64,000 nt of DNA, from the NCBI RefSeq assembly GCF_000153305.1, contig NZ_CH724107.1, positions 320,971-384,970 on the forward strand, given 5' to 3'. Position 1 is the first letter of the stretch; every line of letters begins with the position of its first letter. Made by a program: the position numbers and the translations under genes. The DNA comes from Oceanicola granulosus HTCC2516. GTDB taxonomy: Bacteria > Pseudomonadota > Alphaproteobacteria > Rhodobacterales > Rhodobacteraceae. Below, piece by piece: positions 60,525-64,000 of the stretch. The notes below the pieces were generated by a model. It searched no databases. It was not told where the DNA came from and saw only the letters and a list, made by a program, of their open reading frames with translations.

Positions 60525-60803
60525 ATGCTCAACAACATCGGCCTTCCCGGCCTTCTGCTCATCGCCGTCGTGGTCCTCGTGCTGTTCGGCCGCGGCAAGA
60601 TCTCCTCGCTCATGGGCGAGGTCGGCAAGGGCATCACCGCCTTCAAGCGCGGCGTCGAGGACGGCAAGAACGAGATCAACGCCAGCCTCGAGGACGACGA
60701 CGACAAGTCCACCGCCACCGCCACCGGCACCCGCGGCACCACCGCCGACACCGCCCACACCGCGCGCGACGTGACGCCGGAAGAGGAAAAGGAGCGGGTC
60801 TGA
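60525..60803 (+). CDS. tatA: Sec-independent translocase subunit TatA
   Basis: 92 residues. A short N-terminal membrane helix ([13 protein letters not shown]), the [16 protein letters not shown] hinge and amphipathic helix, then an acidic/Thr-rich tail. Forms the translocation pore for folded Tat substrates. The ATG at 60525 follows AGGGAGA. First gene of tatA-tatB-tatC. Confidence 0.92.
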   Translation: MLNNIGLPGLLLIAVVVLVLFGRGKISSLMGEVGKGITAFKRGVEDGKNEINASLEDDDDKSTATATGTRGTTADTAHTARDVTPEEEKERV

Positions 60804-60828
60804 CCCGCCTCCGAGAAGGACTCGCACC

Positions 60829-61356
60829 ATGTTCGGAATGGGCTGGACCGAGCTCATGGTCGTCGGGATCGTGGCGCTCATCGTCGTCGGACCCGAGGAC
60901 CTGCCGCAGATGTTCCGCAAGGTCGGTGAGTTCACCGGCAAGGCGCGGGGCATGGCGCGCGAGTTCTCCAAGGCGATGAACGACGCCGCCGACCAGGCCG
61001 GCGTGCGCGAGATCGACAAGACCATCCGCGCGGCCTCGAACCCGACCAAGTTCGGCACCGACTCGCTGAAGAAGGCGACCGGCCTCGGGCCGGAGACCTC
61101 CAAGCTCTCCGCCGAGCGCGAGGCGGCGCGCCAGAAGATCCACGACGCCGCCGCCCAGCGCGCCCAGGAGCGGCGCGACCGCGAGGCCGCCGCCGCCGAG
61201 ATGGCCGAGGACGAGGCCGACGCGCTCGAGGCCGACGCCCGCCTCGACGCCACGCCCGAGCCCGCCCCGCCGCCCGCGCCCCCGGCCGCCGAGCCCGAGC
61301 CGCGCCCGGTGCCCGCCGGGGCCGGCGCGTCCGACAGCGAGACCGACAAGACATGA
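60829..61356 (+). CDS. tatB: Sec-independent translocase subunit TatB
   Basis: 175 residues. N-terminal membrane helix with the family's MFGMGWTELMVVGIVALIVVGPEDLP start, an amphipathic helix and a long charged coiled/proline-rich tail. With TatC it recognises Tat signal peptides. The stop overlaps the tatC start. Confidence 0.92.
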   Translation: MFGMGWTELMVVGIVALIVVGPEDLPQMFRKVGEFTGKARGMAREFSKAMNDAADQAGVREIDKTIRAASNPTKFGTDSLKKATGLGPETSKLSAEREAARQKIHDAAAQRAQERRDREAAAAEMAEDEADALEADARLDATPEPAPPPAPPAAEPEPRPVPAGAGASDSETDKT

Positions 61357-62231
61357 GCAACGCAGACGAGATCGCCGACAGCTCCGCGCCGCTGATCGAG
61401 CACCTGCGCGAATTGCGCTCGCGGCTGATCCACTCGGTCGTGGCCTTCCTGATCGGCATGGTGATCTGCTTCACCGTCGCCACCCCGATCTTCAACTTCC
61501 TGACCGCCCCGCTCTGCGCCGAGCTCGCCGAGCTCGGACAGGATTGCGACCTGATCTTCATCTCGCCGCAGGAGGGCTTCTTCGTCGCGATCAAGGTCTC
61601 GCTGCTGGGCGGGCTGATGCTGTCCTTCCCCTACATCGCGCTCCAGATGTGGCGCTTCGTGGCGCCGGGCCTCTACCGCAACGAGAAGGGTGCCTTCCTG
61701 CCCTTCATCATCGCCTCGCCCTTCATGTTCCTGCTCGGCGCGTCCTTCGCCTTCTACGTGGTGACGCCGCTGGCCTACGACTTCTTCCTCGGCTTCCAGC
61801 AATTCGGCGCCGACGGCGTCGCGGTGCCCGAGCCCGGGGTCGGCACGGGCCTGTCGGTGGTCTTCCAGGGCTCGGCGCAGGAATACCTCAACCTCACCGT
61901 GAAGTTCATCGTCGCCTTCGGCCTCTGCTTCCAGCTGCCGGTGCTGCTGACGCTGATGGGCAAGGCCGGGCTGGTGACGTCGATGGGCCTCAAGGCGGTG
62001 CGCAAGTACGCCGTGGTCGGCATCCTGATGCTCGCCGCCATCGTCACCCCGCCCGACGTCATCACCCAGGTGATCCTGTTCGTCGTGGTCTACGGCCTCT
62101 ACGAGATCTCCATCCACCTCGTGAAGCGCGTCGAGAAGAAGCGCGAGGAGCAGCTGCGCGCCGAGGGCGTGCTGGGCGAGAACGAGGGTCTCTACGACCA
62201 GTTCGAGGACGAGGACGAGAGCGCCAGATGA
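61353..62231 (+). CDS. tatC: Sec-independent translocase subunit TatC
   Basis: 292 residues, six membrane helices. Conserved PLIEHLRELRSRL at the N-terminus and FYVVTPLAYDFFLGFQ in the middle. Core receptor of the Tat pathway; cognate substrates would include the binding protein at 56851. The stop overlaps the start of the DUF815 ATPase, so the four genes form one coupled operon. Confidence 0.94.
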   Translation: MSNADEIADSSAPLIEHLRELRSRLIHSVVAFLIGMVICFTVATPIFNFLTAPLCAELAELGQDCDLIFISPQEGFFVAIKVSLLGGLMLSFPYIALQMWRFVAPGLYRNEKGAFLPFIIASPFMFLLGASFAFYVVTPLAYDFFLGFQQFGADGVAVPEPGVGTGLSVVFQGSAQEYLNLTVKFIVAFGLCFQLPVLLTLMGKAGLVTSMGLKAVRKYAVVGILMLAAIVTPPDVITQVILFVVVYGLYEISIHLVKRVEKKREEQLRAEGVLGENEGLYDQFEDEDESAR

Positions 62232-63067
62232 CCGACCCGCTCGACCGCATCGCCGAGGCGCTGGAGCGCCTCGCGCCGCCCGCGCATCCCGCCCCCGACT
62301 TCGCCGCCGCCGCCGCCTTCGTCTGGCATCCCGACCCGGACCGTCTGGTGCCGGTGGACGCGGTCAACCGCGTCGAGCTCGACCTGCTCGTGGGCGTCGA
62401 CCGGGCGCGCGACACGCTCTACCAGAACAGCCTGCAATTCGCGCGCGGCCTGCCGGCCAACAACGCGCTGCTCTGGGGCGCGCGCGGCATGGGCAAGTCG
62501 AGCCTCGTCAAGTCGGTTCACGGCCGACTCCACGCCGACCATCCCCGTCTCAAGCTCGTCGAGGTGCAGCGCGAGGACCTCGCCAGCATCGGGCGCTGCC
62601 TGGCGATGCTGCGCGGGCGCGAGGAGCGGTTCATCCTGTTCTGCGACGACCTCTCCTTCACCGGCGACGACGCGCACTACAAGTCGCTGAAGGCGGTGCT
62701 CGACGGCGGCGTCGAGGGCCGGCCGGAGAACGTGGTGCTCTACGCCACCTCCAACCGCCGCCACCTGATGCCGCGCGACATGATCGAGAACGAGCGCTCC
62801 ACCGCGATCTCCCCCTCGGAGGCGGTCGAGGAGAAGGTGTCGCTGTCGGACCGCTTCGGCCTCTGGCTCGGCTTCCACCCGTGCGACCAGGATTCCTACC
62901 TGGCGATGATCCGCGGCTATTGCGACGCCCACGGCGTCGAGATCTCCGACGCCGACCTGCGCGCCGAGGCCATCGAGTGGCAGGCGACCCGCGGCGCCCG
63001 CTCCGGCCGCGTCGCCTGGCAGTACTTCACCGACCTCGCCGGCCGCCGCGGCGTCCACATCGCCTGA
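62228..63067 (+). CDS. DUF815 AAA-like ATPase
   Basis: 279 residues. Walker A GARGMGKS (84-91), Walker B FILFCDDLSF and a sensor-like ATSNRRHL. Family of unknown function, frequently attached to tat operons in alphaproteobacteria. The ATG at 62228 overlaps the tatC stop. A chaperone or quality-control role in Tat export is possible but unproven. Followed five bases later by a REP. Confidence 0.85.
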   Translation: MTDPLDRIAEALERLAPPAHPAPDFAAAAAFVWHPDPDRLVPVDAVNRVELDLLVGVDRARDTLYQNSLQFARGLPANNALLWGARGMGKSSLVKSVHGRLHADHPRLKLVEVQREDLASIGRCLAMLRGREERFILFCDDLSFTGDDAHYKSLKAVLDGGVEGRPENVVLYATSNRRHLMPRDMIENERSTAISPSEAVEEKVSLSDRFGLWLGFHPCDQDSYLAMIRGYCDAHGVEISDADLRAEAIEWQATRGARSGRVAWQYFTDLAGRRGVHIA

Positions 63068-63071
63068 ACCC

Positions 63072-63097
63072 GTAGGGTGCGCATTCATCGCGCACCC
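63072..63097 (+). repeat. REP-type palindrome A, copy 5
   Basis: GTAGGGTGCGCATTCATC followed by GCGCACCC, five bases after the DUF815 stop; same orientation as the type B element 50 bases further on. Confidence 0.8.
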
Positions 63098-63150
63098 GCC
63101 CCGTGAGCATCTGTCGCGTCGGGCCTGAGCCGCCAAGCACCCGCAGCCCC

Positions 63151-63173
63151 GTAGGCCGGGCTTCAGCCCGGCC
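63151..63173 (+). repeat. REP-type palindrome B, copy 2
   Basis: GTAGGCCGGGCTTCAGCCC then GGCC; same element as at 21226-21247. Both REP types lie in this one intergenic region. Confidence 0.75.
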
Positions 63174-63255
63174 CCACCCCCGCCTTGCCAACCGCCACGC
63201 ACCCGGCGTAACAGGCAGCGCCCCCGCCGAGACGCCGCCCCCCACAGGAGCCACC

Positions 63256-63999
63256 ATGCCCACCGACCGCCCCCAGCCCGCCTTCGTCCTGCTGCGCCCG
63301 CAGATGGGCGAGAACATCGGCGCGGCGGCGCGGGCGATGTGGAATTTCGGCCTCGACCGGATGCGCCTCGTCGCGCCCCGCGACGGCTGGCCCAATCCTT
63401 CCGCCGTCGCGCTCGCCAGCGGTGCCGGCCGGCTGCTCGACGAGGCGCAGCTGTTCGACACCACCGAGGCGGCGATCTCCGACACCACCTTCGTCTACGC
63501 CACCACCGCCCGCCCGCGCGAGCTGACCAAGCCGGTGATGACGCCGGAGGCCGCGATGTCGGACGCCGCGGCGCGGGTGGCGCGGGGCGAGAAGGTCGCG
63601 GTGATGTTCGGCCCCGAACGTGCCGGCATGGAAAACGCCGACATCGCCGCCGCCTCCGCCATCGTGTCGGTCCCTGTCAACCCGGACTTCCCCTCGCTCA
63701 ACCTCGCCCAGTGCGTGCTCCTGCTCGGCTACGAGTGGCGCCGCGCCACCTCGCAGACGGCGCCGGTGCGCCTCAAGGGCCAGCGCACCGAGCTCGCCGA
63801 GCGCCTCGAGGTGGAGCGGCTCGGGGACCATTACGAGGAGCGGCTCGCCGAGGCCGGGTTCTTCTTCCCCGAGCACAAGGCCGAGGGCATGAGGCTCAAC
63901 CTGCGCAACCTCTGGAGCCGCATGCCCCTCACCCGCGCCGACGTGCAGATGCTCCACGGCATCCTGCGCCAGATGGTCCGCTGGAAGGAGCGCGGCTGA
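63256..63999 (+). CDS. trmJ: tRNA (cytidine/uridine-2'-O-)-methyltransferase, TrmJ-like
   Basis: 247 residues. SPOUT fold with the knot motifs MFGPERAGMEN and VPVNPDFPSLNLAQCVLL and the N-terminal LLRPQMGENIGAAARAMWNFGL. Probably methylates nucleotide 32 of the tRNA anticodon loop. The ATG at 63256 follows CAGGAG. The stop codon ends at 63999, one base from the window end. Confidence 0.9.
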   Translation: MPTDRPQPAFVLLRPQMGENIGAAARAMWNFGLDRMRLVAPRDGWPNPSAVALASGAGRLLDEAQLFDTTEAAISDTTFVYATTARPRELTKPVMTPEAAMSDAAARVARGEKVAVMFGPERAGMENADIAAASAIVSVPVNPDFPSLNLAQCVLLLGYEWRRATSQTAPVRLKGQRTELAERLEVERLGDHYEERLAEAGFFFPEHKAEGMRLNLRNLWSRMPLTRADVQMLHGILRQMVRWKERG

Positions 64000-64000
64000 G

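Noticed and set aside
58391..60760. 789-codon minus-strand frame
   Set aside because: Antisense to the ScfR-like and tatA genes and out of frame with the WYL regulator; no domain recognised.

Overview
The window looks like a piece of chromosome from a very GC-rich alphaproteobacterium of the Rhodobacterales (Rhodobacteraceae/Paracoccaceae type). The evidence is gene content and order: tatABC, an NDUFA12-mlaD-DUF2155 block convergent with aat-accC-accB, phaZ/phaC/phaP, mlaF-mlaE-alr, aroK-aroB with an HU-like gene, and a ScfR-type regulator next to a Liv-type transporter. Species-level assignment is not possible from the sequence alone.

Bases 1 to about 12,070 have a different character: visibly lower GC, looser packing and accessory genes. 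I read this as the right-hand part of a genomic island inserted into the 5' end of dusA. A full-length tyrosine recombinase (10568-11815) lies next to the dusA start, and base composition changes abruptly within the first codons of dusA. A second recombinase, cut by the window edge, lies at 1-731. The cargo is two unknown translationally coupled genes, a PrtN-like regulator, a GAF-domain histidine kinase, a YetF-like (DUF421) membrane protein, and a six-gene sulfide/persulfide operon. That operon encodes two YeeE/YedE permease halves, two persulfide-dioxygenase-type MBL hydrolases (one fused to two rhodanese domains), a SulP transporter and a DUF442 protein. It is divergent from a SqrR/BigR-type thiol-switch ArsR repressor.

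From 12,070 to the end is dense core chromosome. Order: dusA, a TSUP exporter and a CorC-like protein (12-15 kb); a small-membrane-protein/hypothetical/xerD operon and aroK-aroB-HU (15-20.5 kb); two tRNA-Val and one tRNA-Asp with recognisable promoters (20.5-21.7 kb); an epimerase, HNH nuclease, lipoprotein, DUF72 and LysE genes (21.7-25.7 kb); the polyhydroxyalkanoate genes (25.7-29.6 kb); a LysR regulator and a coiled-coil membrane protein (29.7-31.5 kb); the Mla-type lipid transporter and alanine racemase (32-34.7 kb); a single-domain response regulator, a coupled ClpP-like/coiled-coil membrane pair, dnaB and pyrE/pyrC (35-41 kb); glutaryl-CoA dehydrogenase, SelO, an M20 amidohydrolase and two glycosyltransferases (41-48.4 kb); NDUFA12-mlaD-DUF2155 facing aat and accBC (48.5-52 kb); a Liv-type ABC transporter with a Tat-signal binding protein and divergent ScfR-like regulator (52.9-59.8 kb); a WYL regulator, tatABC and a DUF815 ATPase (59.7-63 kb); and a TrmJ-like methyltransferase.

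Two families of short palindromes with a 5' GTAG head, the hallmark of RAYT-associated REP elements, are scattered at gene ends through the core (five copies of one, two of the other). I saw none in the island. I found no CRISPR array, rRNA operon or intact insertion sequence. The least explained items are the coupled unknown pair in the island, the coupled membrane-coiled-coil/ClpP-like pair at 35.3-37.4 kb, a perfect 13-bp stem at 874-907, paired palindromes before the response regulator, and a PhaR-type operator placed between the -35 and -10 of phaP although no phaR follows.
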